The notes: generated by a model from the letters alone, not told the origin. DNA of 39,436 nucleotides from Candidatus Amulumruptor caecigallinarius (GCA_023665575.1 JAMPDQ010000001.1:116063-155498), one strand, 5' to 3'. Shown: positions 25,619 to 34,920, counted from the first letter of the stretch. Made by a program: numbers and translations.

Positions 25619-26956
25619 TCAAAATGCACTGCTGCCGGAACTGCGGCCTTTGATTCGGCCATGTTTCATAAGTCCGTCATACTTGTGCATGATCAGGTGA
25701 CCCTCCACAATACGCAGGGTGTCGAGAATCACACCCACGAGAATGAGCAGAGATGTTCCGCCGAAGAAAGAGGCGAAGTTTCTGTTTAAGCCGCAGATGT
25801 GTGCGATTGCAGGAAGGATAGCCACGATGCCGAGGAAGATTGAACCCGGCAGTGTGATTCTTGACATGATGGAGTCGAGATAGTCAACAGTGGGTTTGCC
25901 GGGCTTGATGCCGGGGATAAACCCGTTGTTGCGCTTCATATCCTCCGCCATCTGGGCGGGACGCACCGTTATGGCCGTATAGAAATATGTAAAGGCCACA
26001 ATCATGATAAAGTATACCAGATTATACCAGAAACCGTACATGTCGGTGAATGCACCGAAAAATCCGGTTTGCGTAGTGCTGAATCCTACAAGAGTGATAG
26101 GAATAAACATGATTGCCTGGGCAAAGATGATGGGCATCACGCCGGCAGCATTCACCTTCAGAGGGATATACTGACGTGCACCGCCATATTGCTTGTTGCC
26201 TACCACCTTCTTGGCATATTGCACCGGCACATTGCGGGTGCCTTGCACGAGGAGCACGGCGCCGGCAATCACAGCGAGCAAAATGATGATTTCCACGAGG
26301 AACAGCACAAGGCCGCCGGCCTCAGAATTCATCAATCGTCCGGTGAATTCCTGAATAAATGCTTCCGGCAGACGCGCGATGATACCGATAAGGATGATAA
26401 ACGAGATTCCGTTGCCCACACCCTTCTGGTCGATACGTTCGCCGAGCCACATGATAAACATAGAGCCGGCTGCCAGGACAATCGTCATGAACACAATAGT
26501 CCAGAAACCTAATTCCACGTGGCCCCCGGCTGCCTGAACCTGATACTTGAGATTCATCAGATAAGCCGGACCCTGAAGCACAAGAATCAGCACTGTCAGA
26601 TAGCGGGTGTATTGGTTGAGCTTCATTCTTCCGCTCTCACCTTCACGCTGCATTTTCTGGAATGCGGGGAGCACCATGCCAAGCAACTGAATCACGATAG
26701 AGGCCGTGATGTAGGGCATGATGCCGAGGGCGAAGATGGAAGCCTGAGAGAATGCGCCTCCCGAGAACATGTCGAGAAGCTGCATCAACCCGTCGGCAGT
26801 GAAATTCTTAAGTGCCATCAGCTCGTCGGGATTGATACCCGGCAAGACCACATAGCACCCGAAGCGATAGATCACCACAAGCAGCAACGTGATGCCGATG
26901 CGATTGCGGAGGTCTTCAACGCTCCAGATATTTTTAATTGTCTTTGTAAATCCCAT
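25619..26956 (-). CDS. secY: protein translocase subunit SecY
   Basis: SecY is the channel of the Sec translocon in the inner membrane. The 445-residue protein has about ten hydrophobic helices. Conserved features include the plug-region stretch LLDMFSGGAFSQASIFALGI, the PYITASIVIQLL helix and the cytoplasmic loop GVGNGISFIILIGI. It lies 11 bases after rplO, as in the usual spc operon. Confidence 0.98.
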   Translation of the reverse strand: MGFTKTIKNIWSVEDLRNRIGITLLLVVIYRFGCYVVLPGINPDELMALKNFTADGLMQLLDMFSGGAFSQASIFALGIMPYITASIVIQLLGMVLPAFQKMQREGESGRMKLNQYTRYLTVLILVLQGPAYLMNLKYQVQAAGGHVELGFWTIVFMTIVLAAGSMFIMWLGERIDQKGVGNGISFIILIGIIARLPEAFIQEFTGRLMNSEAGGLVLFLVEIIILLAVIAGAVLLVQGTRNVPVQYAKKVVGNKQYGGARQYIPLKVNAAGVMPIIFAQAIMFIPITLVGFSTTQTGFFGAFTDMYGFWYNLVYFIMIVAFTYFYTAITVRPAQMAEDMKRNNGFIPGIKPGKPTVDYLDSIMSRITLPGSIFLGIVAILPAIAHICGLNRNFASFFGGTSLLILVGVILDTLRIVEGHLIMHKYDGLMKHGRIKGRSSGSSAF

Positions 26957-26967
26957 TGTGTTATTGT

Positions 26968-27414
26968 TTATTTTTTAACGATAGAGCCGCCGGCCGCGGT
27001 TATAGCCGCTTCGGCAGTCTTGGAGAACGCGTTGGCCTCAACCTCGACAGCATGAGAAAGCGAGCCGTTGCCAAGCACCTTCACGAGAGCACTCTTTGCA
27101 ACGAGCCCGGCATTGCGGAGGTCGTCAAGAGTAACTTTTGTAAGATTGTTGGCAGCCACAAGAGCTTCGATGTCGCGAAGATTGATTGCCTTGTATTCCA
27201 CGCTGTTGATATTTTTGAAGCCGAACTTCGGCACTCTACGCTGCAACGGCATCTGACCGCCCTCAAAGCCTACTTTGTGCTTATATCCCGAGCGGGATTT
27301 CGCACCCTTGTGGCCGCGTGTGGAAGTGCCGCCATAGCCGGAACCTGCTCCGCGTCCAACTCTTTTATTTTTCTTGTTGCTGCCAACGGCAGGCTGTAAA
27401 TTATGTAATTCCAT
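26968..27414 (-). CDS. rplO: 50S ribosomal protein L15
   Basis: uL15 is a late-assembly large-subunit protein. Its N-terminal arm is glycine- and arginine-rich (KRVGRGAGSGYGGTSTRG, HKGAKSRSG), followed by FEGGQMPLQRRVPKFGF and a globular C-terminal domain. Length is 148 residues. It follows rpmD by 11 bases. Confidence 0.98.
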   Translation of the reverse strand: MELHNLQPAVGSNKKNKRVGRGAGSGYGGTSTRGHKGAKSRSGYKHKVGFEGGQMPLQRRVPKFGFKNINSVEYKAINLRDIEALVAANNLTKVTLDDLRNAGLVAKSALVKVLGNGSLSHAVEVEANAFSKTAEAAITAAGGSIVKK

Positions 27415-27425
27415 GTTTTTGCGTT

Positions 27426-27605
27426 TTAGAGTTTAGTCACTTTCACTAAATGATGAACCCTTTTCACCATGCCGAGAATGTCGGGAGTATCCTCCTTGAC
27501 AACTGTATGGTTCATTTTGCGGAGGCCGAGCGCGTCGAGTGTGAGTTTCTGCACTTTGGGCGCATTGATACGGCTCTTTATCTGTGTGATTTGAATCTGT
27601 GCCAT
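27426..27605 (-). CDS. rpmD: 50S ribosomal protein L30
   Basis: A 59-codon gene encoding uL30, a small protein next to helix 38 of 23S rRNA. The translation begins MAQIQITQIKSRINAPKVQK and includes LGLRKMNHTVVKEDTPDI and a final VHHLVKVTKL. It sits between rpsE (8 bases upstream) and rplO, the expected order. Confidence 0.96.
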   Translation of the reverse strand: MAQIQITQIKSRINAPKVQKLTLDALGLRKMNHTVVKEDTPDILGMVKRVHHLVKVTKL

Positions 27606-27613
27606 CTGTTTGC

Positions 27614-28135
27614 TTATTTGCCGTTAAACACTTTTTCTACGCTCACGCCGCGGTTCTGAGCCACCTGAGCGGGGCTACGGAGCTCGTTAAGGGCAGCGAT
27701 AGTGGCCTTAACAAGGTTGTGAGGGTTGGAGCTGCCCTTTGATTTTGCGAGCACATCGGTGATGCCGACACTCTCCAGCACCGCACGCATAGCGCCACCG
27801 GCCTTTACTCCCGTACCTTCGGAGGCGGGCTTCAGGAAGATGCGCGAGCCACCGAATTTGGCAGCCACCTCGTGGGGTATTGTTCCCTTGTGCACGGGCA
27901 CTTTGATAAGATTCTTTTTGGCTGTCTCCACACCTTTTGCGATGGCAGCCTGTACCTCATTGGCTTTACCAAGACCCCAGCCTACGATTCCGTCGCCGTT
28001 GCCGACAACCACGATGGCTGCGAAGCTGAACGCACGTCCACCCTTGGTTACCTTGGTGACGCGGTTAATTGCCACAAGGCGGTCCTGGAGTTCAAGATCA
28101 TTTGTTGTCTTTACTTTGTTATTTCTTGTTGCCAT
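27614..28135 (-). CDS. rpsE: 30S ribosomal protein S5
   Basis: uS5 takes part in decoding accuracy and mRNA unwinding at the entry channel. The 173-residue protein has the double-stranded-RNA-binding-like N-terminal domain ([31 protein letters not shown]) and the C-terminal domain ([19 protein letters not shown]). It lies eight bases after rplR. Confidence 0.98.
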   Translation of the reverse strand: MATRNNKVKTTNDLELQDRLVAINRVTKVTKGGRAFSFAAIVVVGNGDGIVGWGLGKANEVQAAIAKGVETAKKNLIKVPVHKGTIPHEVAAKFGGSRIFLKPASEGTGVKAGGAMRAVLESVGITDVLAKSKGSSNPHNLVKATIAALNELRSPAQVAQNRGVSVEKVFNGK

Positions 28136-28143
28136 GATTCCTA

Positions 28144-28485
28144 TTAAAATTTAAGGCCGCCATTACGGGCTGCATCGGCCAGCGATTTAACACGTCCGTG
28201 GTAGAGATATCCGTTGCGGTCGAACACAACCTCGCTGATGCCTTTTTCCACAGCTTTCTTTGCAATCTCTTCGCCAACTTTGGCTGCGATTTCCACCTTT
28301 GTGCCTTCAGCCATTCCTTTAGAAGAGGCTGCACAAAGAGTAGTGCCCGTCAAGTCGTCGATCACCTGCACATATATGGCCTTGTTGGAGCGATACACGC
28401 TCATGCGGGGGCGCTGTGCGGTGCCTGAAATTTTCCCGCGGATGCGGGTTTTGATTTTATTTCTTCTTGCTATCTTAGATACCAT
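28144..28485 (-). CDS. rplR: 50S ribosomal protein L18
   Basis: uL18 binds 5S rRNA together with L5. The 113-residue protein has the basic start [18 protein letters not shown], the core [20 protein letters not shown] and the C-terminal [20 protein letters not shown]. It follows rplF by 13 bases. Confidence 0.98.
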   Translation of the reverse strand: MVSKIARRNKIKTRIRGKISGTAQRPRMSVYRSNKAIYVQVIDDLTGTTLCAASSKGMAEGTKVEIAAKVGEEIAKKAVEKGISEVVFDRNGYLYHGRVKSLADAARNGGLKF

Positions 28486-28498
28486 AATTTACAGATTT

Positions 28499-29053
28499 TT
28501 ATTTGGCGTTAGCCGATTTTCCTGACTTGCGACGAATAATTTCGCCAACAAACTTGATACCCTTGCCCTTGTAAGGCTCGGGCTTGCGGAGCGAACGAAT
28601 CTTTGCGCACACCTGGCCGAGAAGCTGCTTGTCGCTGCTTTCGAGAATGATGAGCGGATTCTTGTTTCTCTCACTCTTTGCCTCCACTTTCACCTCTTTG
28701 GGGAGCTTGATATAGATAGCATGTGAATATCCTAAGGCAAGTTCGAGAACCTGGCCTGTGGCTGTGGCGCGATAACCCACACCGACAAGCTCCATCTCTT
28801 TCTTATAACCTTCCGACACGCCCACAACCATGTTGTGGATCAATGCGCGATAGAGGCCGTGCATCGCGCGGTGCTCTCTTTCATCATCAGGACGGGTCAC
28901 AATCACGTGGCCATCCTCCACCTTCACATTGATGTCGGGATTTACTGTCTGGTGAAGCTCTCCCTTGGGGCCCTTCACTGTTACTTCGTTGTCTTTCACC
29001 TGTACGGTTACGCCGGCAGGTATAGCAATCGGTGATTTACCTATTCTTGACAT
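28499..29053 (-). CDS. rplF: 50S ribosomal protein L6
   Basis: uL6 lies near the sarcin-ricin loop and factor-binding site. The 184-residue protein begins SRIGKSPIAIPAGVTVQV and carries both L6 repeats (KGPKGELHQTVNP; YKGKGIKFVGEIIRRKSGK). I chose the start at 29053 because it matches the family and sits behind a strong Shine-Dalgarno sequence; the upstream ATG at 29098 would only add residues translated from rpsH sequence. Confidence 0.98.
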   Translation of the reverse strand: MSRIGKSPIAIPAGVTVQVKDNEVTVKGPKGELHQTVNPDINVKVEDGHVIVTRPDDEREHRAMHGLYRALIHNMVVGVSEGYKKEMELVGVGYRATATGQVLELALGYSHAIYIKLPKEVKVEAKSERNKNPLIILESSDKQLLGQVCAKIRSLRKPEPYKGKGIKFVGEIIRRKSGKSANAK

Positions 29054-29056
29054 AAT

Positions 29057-29066
29057 ACCTCCTTCT
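29057..29066 (-). promoter_or_regulatory. strong Shine-Dalgarno sequence of rplF
   Basis: AGAAGGAGGT on the minus strand lies three bases before the rplF ATG. It is a near-perfect complement of the 16S 3' end. Bacteroidetes genes rarely carry such sites, and nearly all other genes of this cluster have A-rich leaders instead. Confidence 0.8.
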
Positions 29067-29465
29067 TTAATAAACGTAACACAACACTTCGCCACCAATT
29101 TTGCGCTCTTTGGCCTCTTTATTGGTCATCACACCCTGGGAAGTGGAGAGGATGGCGATGCCAAGACCGTTGAGCACGCGGGGCATATCTTTATAACCGG
29201 TGTATTGACGCAAACCCGGGCGCGAGATGCGATGCAGGTTTTTGATTGCACACACTTTGTCAACCGGATCATACTTAAGGGCGATTTTGATAGTGCCCTT
29301 GGGGCCTTCGCCTGCCTCAAACTTATAGTTGAGGATGTAGCCCTGGTCGAAAAGGATTTTTGTGATCTCCCTTTTCATTTTTGACGTAGGAATCTCCACC
29401 ACACGGTGGCCTGCCATAATGGCATTCCTAAGCCGAGTCAGATAATCTGCTATTGGATCAGTCAT
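29067..29465 (-). CDS. rpsH: 30S ribosomal protein S8
   Basis: uS8 binds the central domain of 16S rRNA and in E. coli represses the spc operon. The 132-residue protein begins TDPIADYLTRLRNAIMAGH and ends with the RNA-binding part LSTSQGVMTNKEAKERKIGG. Unlike its neighbours it is separated from the upstream gene (rpsN) by 289 bases of structured sequence. Confidence 0.98.
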   Translation of the reverse strand: MTDPIADYLTRLRNAIMAGHRVVEIPTSKMKREITKILFDQGYILNYKFEAGEGPKGTIKIALKYDPVDKVCAIKNLHRISRPGLRQYTGYKDMPRVLNGLGIAILSTSQGVMTNKEAKERKIGGEVLCYVY

Positions 29466-29754
29466 TTTTTTGATTGTTAAATTGATTCAGATTCACTGAA
29501 CAATATTTAATACTCTCTGTGTCTTTTGTTATGATTGCCCACAGCGGAGGGGCAATTTCCTTAAATGACACATTTCAAACTTCTTGCCGGAGGAGTCTCC
29601 GTCAAGAAGTTCGAATTGCATCTTTTTATTAACGGCTATTGTTAAAAAATATTATCTTACGATATTATTTTTTCATTTTTCAGCCGGAATTCGTATCCGC
29701 CGACTTTGCGGACTCATTCCGACCGCCGTAGTATTTGCCAATCGGCACGCGGGG
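29466..29754 (-). promoter_or_regulatory. 289-base structured spacer between rpsN and rpsH
   Basis: This spacer breaks an otherwise compact operon. In the direction of transcription it holds a nested stem (CGGAAT/ATTCCG at 29685-29721 around TCCGC/GCGGA), an A/T hairpin of 13 pairs with one mismatch (29644-29673), a strong hairpin of 9+5 pairs with one mismatch and a 4-base loop (29578-29611), and a 7-bp ATTGCCC/GGGCAAT hairpin (29534-29556). It may be a ribosomal-protein leader, an attenuator or an inserted element. No tRNA or known riboswitch is recognisable. Confidence 0.5.
29529..29621 (-). CDS. possible 30-codon ORF in the rpsN-rpsH spacer
   Basis: An ATG at 29621, preceded by the A-rich TTAATAAAAAG typical of starts in this phylum, opens a 30-codon frame (MQFELLDGDSSGKKFEMCHL...) ending at TAA. 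The frame contains both the strong hairpin and the GC hairpin of the spacer. No family is recognised. It could be a leader peptide or chance; the frame is short and unproven. Confidence 0.25.
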   Translation of the reverse strand: MQFELLDGDSSGKKFEMCHLRKLPLRCGQS

Positions 29755-30057
29755 TTACCAGCTTGCCTTCTTTACGCCCGGGATAAGACCTGCGGAAGCC
29801 ATCTCGCGGAACTGGATTCTGGAGATGCCAAACTGGCGCATATATCCTTTAGGACGGCCAGTGATTTCGCAACGGTTGTGGAGGCGCACTCTTGAAGCAT
29901 TTTTGGGGAGCTTCTGGAGCTTGGTGAGAGCCTCGTAATCGATGTTGCCATCAGCGTCTGCAAGGGCTGCCTTTTTGAGAGCTGCCTTTTTGGCGGCATA
30001 TTTTTCCACCAGTTTGCGACGTTTCACCTCGCGGGCCTTCATTGATTCTTTTGCCAT
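29755..30057 (-). CDS. rpsN: 30S ribosomal protein S14 (zinc-free type)
   Basis: uS14 is in the head of the small subunit. The 100-residue protein is the long, cysteine-poor type ([20 protein letters not shown] at the start; [17 protein letters not shown] and PGVKKASW at the end) and lacks the paired CxxC zinc motifs of the short form. It lies six bases after rplE and before the long structured spacer. Confidence 0.97.
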   Translation of the reverse strand: MAKESMKAREVKRRKLVEKYAAKKAALKKAALADADGNIDYEALTKLQKLPKNASRVRLHNRCEITGRPKGYMRQFGISRIQFREMASAGLIPGVKKASW

Positions 30058-30063
30058 GCTCTA

Positions 30064-30612
30064 TTAATTTTCGTGTTTGAACGGTAATCCGAATTTTTTC
30101 AGCAATGCGAAGCCTTCCTCATCGGTGTTTGCAGTGGTTACGAACGTGATGTTCATACCCTGGAGTTTAGGCACATTGTCGATGTTAATTTCGGGGAAAA
30201 TAATCTGCTCGGTGATGCCGAGGGTGTAATTGCCACGGCCATCGAGCTTGGAGTTGATACCCTTGAAGTCACGAATACGCGGCAGAGCCACGCGCACGAG
30301 TCTTTCAAGGAACTCATACATTTTCTCACGGCGGAGAGTCACCATAGCACCGATAGGCATTTTCTTACGCAGCTTAAAGTTGGAGATATCCTTCCTTGAG
30401 AGCGTGGGGACAGCCTTCTGGCCGGTGATTGCGGTGAGCTCGCTGAGGGCAGTTTCAATGATTTTCTTATCCTGAGTGGCTCCGCCGAGGCCCTGGTTGA
30501 TCACGATTTTCGTGAGCTTGGGCACCTGCATCGGAGTGGTATATTTGAACTCCTTTATGAGTTCAGGCACTATTCTTTCCTTATAGTCCTTGCTAAGTGT
30601 GGTTTCGCTCAT
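30064..30612 (-). CDS. rplE: 50S ribosomal protein L5
   Basis: uL5 binds 5S rRNA and contacts the P-site tRNA. The 182-residue protein shows [15 protein letters not shown], the [18 protein letters not shown] segment and [14 protein letters not shown]. Its ATG overlaps the rplX stop by one base (TAATG), which suggests translational coupling. Confidence 0.98.
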   Translation of the reverse strand: MSETTLSKDYKERIVPELIKEFKYTTPMQVPKLTKIVINQGLGGATQDKKIIETALSELTAITGQKAVPTLSRKDISNFKLRKKMPIGAMVTLRREKMYEFLERLVRVALPRIRDFKGINSKLDGRGNYTLGITEQIIFPEINIDNVPKLQGMNITFVTTANTDEEGFALLKKFGLPFKHEN

Positions 30613-30932
30613 TACTTGATCTCCTCTCCTGATTTTTTAGAGTAACGTACCAGCTTGCCGGCCTCATTGCGACGGCGGCCGATACGGGTGGGCTTGCCGG
30701 TTTTGGGGTCCACCACATTAAGATTAGAAATATGCACCGGAGCCTCAATCTTCACGATACCTCCCTGAGGATATTTGGCTGTGGGCTTAGTGCTTTTGGA
30801 GACGAAATTAATGCCTTCCACGACAGCGCGGTTTTTCTTAACCAACACTTCGAGGACGCGGCCTGTCTTGCCCTTGTCGTCGCCGGCATTGACATAGACA
30901 GTGTCTCCTTTCTTTATATGCAATTTTGCCAT
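30612..30932 (-). CDS. rplX: 50S ribosomal protein L24
   Basis: uL24 starts large-subunit assembly. The 106-residue protein contains a KOW motif ([20 protein letters not shown]) and the C-terminal [19 protein letters not shown] small hairpin (ACGGT/ACCGT, about 30951-30965) lies in the 49 bases between rplN and this gene. Confidence 0.97.
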   Translation of the reverse strand: MAKLHIKKGDTVYVNAGDDKGKTGRVLEVLVKKNRAVVEGINFVSKSTKPTAKYPQGGIVKIEAPVHISNLNVVDPKTGKPTRIGRRRNEAGKLVRYSKKSGEEIK

Positions 30933-30981
30933 TTTTTTAGATTAAATAAGACGGTATGAAACCGTACGGTGATTAATTTGG

Positions 30982-31347
30982 TTAAAGCACCTCCGGTGCG
31001 AGCGACACGATTTTCATGTTGGTGGCGCGGAGCTCACGGGCCACAGGACCGAAGATACGGGTGCCGCGGATTTCACCGGCATTGTTGAGCAATACGCAGG
31101 CATTGTCGTCGAAACGGATATAGCTGCCGTCTGCGCGACGAATTTCCTTTTTGGTGCGTACCACCACAGCCTTGGACACTGTGCCTTTCTTGACTTCAGA
31201 TGAGGGGATGGTGCTCTTCACGGTCACTACGATAATGTCGCCCACACTGGCATACCGGCGGCCTGTGCCGCCGAGCACGTGTATACAGAGCACCTCTTTG
31301 GCGCCACTGTTGTCGGCTACTGTCAAACGTGATTCTGTCTGTATCAT
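30982..31347 (-). CDS. rplN: 50S ribosomal protein L14
   Basis: uL14 lies at the subunit interface and binds RsfS. The 121-residue protein begins [20 protein letters not shown] and has [13 protein letters not shown] and the C-terminal [14 protein letters not shown]. It starts two bases after the rpsQ stop. Confidence 0.98.
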   Translation of the reverse strand: MIQTESRLTVADNSGAKEVLCIHVLGGTGRRYASVGDIIVVTVKSTIPSSEVKKGTVSKAVVVRTKKEIRRADGSYIRFDDNACVLLNNAGEIRGTRIFGPVARELRATNMKIVSLAPEVL

Positions 31348-31349
31348 GA

Positions 31350-31613
31350 TTACTTAACTTTTTCAATGATTTCTACCAGTCTCCATCTCTTGGTCTTGCT
31401 CAAAGGACGGGTTTCCATGAGGCGAACCGTATCTCCCACAGAGCATTCGTTTTTCTCATCGTGGGCGTGATATTTTTTCGTCTTATTCACAAATTTGCCA
31501 TAGATCGGGTGTTTCTCTTTCCATTTGATTTCAACCGTGATTGTTTTGTCGCACTTATTGCTTGAGACAACCCCGATTCTTTCTTTTCTCAAATGTCTTT
31601 TATTCTCTTCCAT
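31350..31613 (-). CDS. rpsQ: 30S ribosomal protein S17
   Basis: uS17 is an OB-fold 16S rRNA binder needed early in assembly. The 87-residue protein shows [20 protein letters not shown], the [19 protein letters not shown] segment and [16 protein letters not shown]. It follows rpmC by 23 bases. Confidence 0.98.
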   Translation of the reverse strand: MEENKRHLRKERIGVVSSNKCDKTITVEIKWKEKHPIYGKFVNKTKKYHAHDEKNECSVGDTVRLMETRPLSKTKRWRLVEIIEKVK

Positions 31614-31636
31614 TTTTCAAAGTTTTTACGGGTTAG

Positions 31637-31852
31637 TTACTTGGAAGCTGCCTCTTTTTCAGCGGCAATTTCCTTTTGGCGCAACACAGTCTTCAATCGT
31701 GCAATCTCACGGCGATCTTTGGTGATCTTGGCCGGATTGTCGGAAGGAGATATCGCGTGCGCTACTTTCAATTCGCGATAAGCTTTCTCTGCCACCTCTA
31801 TGCGGGCCTGCAGCTCCTGAATGCTTAATTCCTTGATTTCTTCCTTTTTCAT
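31637..31852 (-). CDS. rpmC: 50S ribosomal protein L29
   Basis: uL29 lies at the exit tunnel next to L23 and helps recruit nascent-chain factors. The 71-residue helical-hairpin protein starts KKEEIKELSIQELQARIEVA and has the conserved KITKDRREIARLKTVLRQKE. It lies 12 bases after rplP. Confidence 0.97.
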   Translation of the reverse strand: MKKEEIKELSIQELQARIEVAEKAYRELKVAHAISPSDNPAKITKDRREIARLKTVLRQKEIAAEKEAASK

Positions 31853-31864
31853 TTTTCTTATCTT

Positions 31865-32296
31865 TTATACGTTCTGTGAGGGATCATAGTCACGGCGCAC
31901 CACAAATTTGGTGAGCACCGGCAGTTTCTGCGCGGCAAGGCGGAGAGCCTCTTTGGCGATGTCATAAGGCACACCTTCCACCTCAATCAGGATGCGTCCC
32001 GGAGTAACAGGCGCCACGAAACCTTCGGGGTTACCTTTACCTTTACCCATACGCACCTCGGCAGGTTTCTTGGTGATCGGTTTGTCCGGGAAAATTCGAA
32101 TCCAGATCTGGCCCTGACGCTGCATATAGCGGGTCACAGCCACACGTGCAGCCTCAATCTGGCGGCCGGTGATCCATTTGGAGTCGAGTGTTTTGATGCC
32201 GAACGAACCGAATGCCAACTGATTGCCTCTCTGAGCCTCACCTTTCATGCGGCCCTTTTGCGAACGGCGGTATCTTGTTTTCTTAGGTTGTAACAT
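31865..32296 (-). CDS. rplP: 50S ribosomal protein L16
   Basis: uL16 is close to the A and P sites. The 143-residue protein begins [20 protein letters not shown] and carries [20 protein letters not shown] and [20 protein letters not shown]. It follows rpsC by 14 bases. Confidence 0.98.
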   Translation of the reverse strand: MLQPKKTRYRRSQKGRMKGEAQRGNQLAFGSFGIKTLDSKWITGRQIEAARVAVTRYMQRQGQIWIRIFPDKPITKKPAEVRMGKGKGNPEGFVAPVTPGRILIEVEGVPYDIAKEALRLAAQKLPVLTKFVVRRDYDPSQNV

Positions 32297-32310
32297 TATC
32301 GTAGTTCTTC

Positions 32311-33045
32311 TTAACGGTTATTGTTTTTTTTATTGCGGAAACCGCCTTTGCGGCCGGCGCCGTTCTGAGGGCGTCCGGGCTCCTTCTGACCGGGCACATA
32401 TGCCGGAGTCAGCTCCTTCTTTCCATAAATCTCGCCACGGCAGATCCACACCTTCACGCCGATAACGCCGACTTTGGTGTGAGCCTCAACGAGAGCATAG
32501 TCGATGTCTGCACGCAGAGTGTGCAACGGGGTGCGACCCTCCTTGAACATCTCTGAGCGGGCCATTTCAGCACCGTTGAGACGACCGCTCACCTGCACCT
32601 TGATGCCTTCTGCACCCATGCGCATTGTGGAAGCGATGGCCATTTTCACGGCACGGCGATAAGCCACTTTGTTCTCTATTTGACGCGCGATGTTGGTAGC
32701 CACGATTTCAGCATCGAGTTCGGGGCGTTTGATTTCGTGGATATTGATCTGCACATCCTTGTCGGTCACTTTCTTAAGCTCCTCCTTGAGGGCATCGACA
32801 TCCTTTCCGCCCTTTCCGATAATCATACCGGGGCGAGCGGTTGCGATGGTGACGGTGGCCATCTTAAGAGTGCGTTCAATAATAATTCTCGACACACTGG
32901 CCTTGGCGAGACGCGTGCGGAGATACTTACGGATTTTAGAGTCCTCAAGCAGAGTCTCACCGTATTTTTTTCCGCCAAACCAGTTAGAGTCCCAGCCGCG
33001 TATCACACCGAGGCGGTTGCTGATTGGATTAACTTTCTGTCCCAT
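32311..33045 (-). CDS. rpsC: 30S ribosomal protein S3
   Basis: uS3 forms part of the mRNA entry channel and its helicase activity. The 244-residue protein has the N-terminal [19 protein letters not shown], a KH domain ([19 protein letters not shown]) and the C-terminal domain, ending in a basic, asparagine-rich tail ([13 protein letters not shown]). It begins five bases after rplV. Confidence 0.98.
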   Translation of the reverse strand: MGQKVNPISNRLGVIRGWDSNWFGGKKYGETLLEDSKIRKYLRTRLAKASVSRIIIERTLKMATVTIATARPGMIIGKGGKDVDALKEELKKVTDKDVQINIHEIKRPELDAEIVATNIARQIENKVAYRRAVKMAIASTMRMGAEGIKVQVSGRLNGAEMARSEMFKEGRTPLHTLRADIDYALVEAHTKVGVIGVKVWICRGEIYGKKELTPAYVPGQKEPGRPQNGAGRKGGFRNKKNNNR

Positions 33046-33050
33046 CTTGC

Positions 33051-33455
33051 TTAGTCGTTATTATTAGTTAAAGTGTCAACAAAGAGAGTGACATGATTCG
33101 AACGTTTGCGGATGCGATAGCCGCGGCCCTGCGGGGCGGGGCGCATGCGCTTGAGCATAGGAGCTGCGTCAACAAAGACTGTTTTCACAAAAAGCTCGCC
33201 GGCTTCAGCCTTGCGCTCATTTTTCTGTTCCCAGTTGGCGATAGCCGAACGTAGGAGTTTCTCCACTTTGCGGGAAGCCTCCTTATTGGAGAATTTTAAA
33301 ATACCGAGTGCCTTGAAAGCCTCCTGACCGCGTATCATGTCAATCACGAGGCGCATTTTCCGGGGGGAAGAGGGCACATTGCGCAGACGCGCGCCATACT
33401 GGCTCTTCCTTGCCTCCTTCAAAGCATCGGCTGATTTTCTTTTTCTTAAACCCAT
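33051..33455 (-). CDS. rplV: 50S ribosomal protein L22
   Basis: uL22 lines the peptide exit tunnel with its long beta-hairpin. The 134-residue protein has [20 protein letters not shown], the hairpin segment [20 protein letters not shown], and the end [12 protein letters not shown]. It follows rpsS by 43 bases. Confidence 0.98.
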   Translation of the reverse strand: MGLRKRKSADALKEARKSQYGARLRNVPSSPRKMRLVIDMIRGQEAFKALGILKFSNKEASRKVEKLLRSAIANWEQKNERKAEAGELFVKTVFVDAAPMLKRMRPAPQGRGYRIRKRSNHVTLFVDTLTNNND

Positions 33456-33498
33456 TGTATGTGTTACTTTATTATTCGTAAATTAGATGATGCGGACC

Positions 33499-33768
33499 TT
33501 ATTTTTTCTTATTGCCTGCATGTCCGCGGAAAGTGCGTGTGGGGGCGAATTCACCCAGTTTGTGACCCACCATATTTTCGGTGACATAAACGGGGATAAA
33601 CTTATTGCCGTTATGCACGGCGAAAGTGTGGCCCACAAAGTCGGGCGAGATCATTGAAGCGCGGCTCCAAGTTTTGATCACGCTCTTCTTGCCGCTTTCC
33701 TCCATGGCAGCAACCTTCTTTTCAAGCTTTACGCTGATAAAGGGTCCTTTTTTAAGCGAACGACTCAT
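33499..33768 (-). CDS. rpsS: 30S ribosomal protein S19
   Basis: uS19 is in the head of the small subunit and contacts L5 and S13. The 89-residue protein shows [18 protein letters not shown], then [20 protein letters not shown] and the conserved end [15 protein letters not shown]. It lies 21 bases after rplB. Confidence 0.98.
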   Translation of the reverse strand: MSRSLKKGPFISVKLEKKVAAMEESGKKSVIKTWSRASMISPDFVGHTFAVHNGNKFIPVYVTENMVGHKLGEFAPTRTFRGHAGNKKK

Positions 33769-33789
33769 ACTTGTCTTGAATTAATCAAA

Positions 33790-34617
33790 TTATTTTTTCC
33801 TTCTTTCAATGATATACTTCGAAGAGTGTTTCTTCGGCGAGCGAGTCTTCAGGCCCTTGGCGTAAAGACCGGTGCGGCTGCGGGGATGTCCACCGCTCTG
33901 ACGGCCTTCACCACCACCCATCGGGTGGTCAACCGGGTTCATGACAACACCACGGTTGTGAGGACGACGGCCGAGCCAGCGGCTGCGGCCAGCCTTTCCG
34001 CTGCGCTCGAGAGCATGGTCGGAATTGCCTACCACGCCTATAGTGGCGCGGCAAGTCAGAAGCACTTTACGAGTTTCACCGGAAGGTAATTTGATAATCG
34101 CGTAATCACCTTCGCGCGAAGTGAGCTGAGCGAAAGTTCCGGCGCTGCGTGCCATAGAGGCGCCCTGACCGGGACGAAGCTCAATACAATGGATTAGAGT
34201 ACCGACGGGAATCTTAGCCAGAGGCATGCAGTTGCCTACTTCGGGAGCGACATCAGCGCCGCTCATCACCACGTGACCAACTTCGAGGCCGTTGGGGGCG
34301 ATCATATAGGCTTTCGAACCGTCTTGATAATATAACAACGCGATGCGAGCCGAGCGGTTGGGATCATATTCAATGCTCTTCACCGTTGCGGGAACGCCGT
34401 CGTTGGTTCTCTTAAAGTCAATCAGACGCAATTTTCTCTTATGGCCGCCTCCACGATAGCGTGTCGACAGATGACCCGACGAATTGCGTCCGCCGGTGGA
34501 ACGCTTGCCGACTGTAAGAGATTTTTCTGGTGTGGTAGCAGTGATTTGTCCTTTGAACACACCAATAACCTTGTGTCTCTGCCCGGGTGTAGTGGGCTTA
34601 AATTTTCTTACTGCCAT
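33790..34617 (-). CDS. rplB: 50S ribosomal protein L2
   Basis: uL2 is the most conserved ribosomal protein and helps form the peptidyl-transferase centre and subunit joining. The 275-residue protein includes [19 protein letters not shown], the RNA-binding core and [15 protein letters not shown] with the conserved histidine important for activity. It begins five bases after rplW. Confidence 0.99.
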   Translation of the reverse strand: MAVRKFKPTTPGQRHKVIGVFKGQITATTPEKSLTVGKRSTGGRNSSGHLSTRYRGGGHKRKLRLIDFKRTNDGVPATVKSIEYDPNRSARIALLYYQDGSKAYMIAPNGLEVGHVVMSGADVAPEVGNCMPLAKIPVGTLIHCIELRPGQGASMARSAGTFAQLTSREGDYAIIKLPSGETRKVLLTCRATIGVVGNSDHALERSGKAGRSRWLGRRPHNRGVVMNPVDHPMGGGEGRQSGGHPRSRTGLYAKGLKTRSPKKHSSKYIIERRKK

Positions 34618-34622
34618 TTCTA

Positions 34623-34913
34623 TTAAATATTGCTATAGTAGTCAATCTTTTGTCCTTCAGCCACCTTGATGTATGCCTTCTTAAACGCATCCTTGCGGCC
34701 GCGGATTAGCCCGCCCTTTGTGTAGCGCTGTTTGCGTTTGCCGGCATAGTTGGCTATATTAACTTTCTCTACGCGGACATTATAGAGTTTCTCCACAATG
34801 TCTTTGATCTGAAATTTGTTGGCGTCGGGAGATACGGCGAATACATAGCAGTTCTGCTTCTCGCTGTAGGCCGTAGCCTTCTCAGTGACGATTGGTTTAA
34901 TTTGAATGTCCAT
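34623..34913 (-). CDS. rplW: 50S ribosomal protein L23
   Basis: uL23 is at the tunnel exit and docks trigger factor and SRP. The 96-residue protein begins [20 protein letters not shown] and ends with [19 protein letters not shown]. It is one of only two genes in the cluster with a clear Shine-Dalgarno sequence, which overlaps the rplD stop codon. Confidence 0.97.
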   Translation of the reverse strand: MDIQIKPIVTEKATAYSEKQNCYVFAVSPDANKFQIKDIVEKLYNVRVEKVNIANYAGKRKQRYTKGGLIRGRKDAFKKAYIKVAEGQKIDYYSNI

Positions 34914-34920
34914 GTCTTAT

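Noticed and set aside
29054-29098. Longer N-terminus for L6
   Set aside because: The extra codons overlap rpsH and include the Shine-Dalgarno sequence itself; L6 proteins begin SRIGK.
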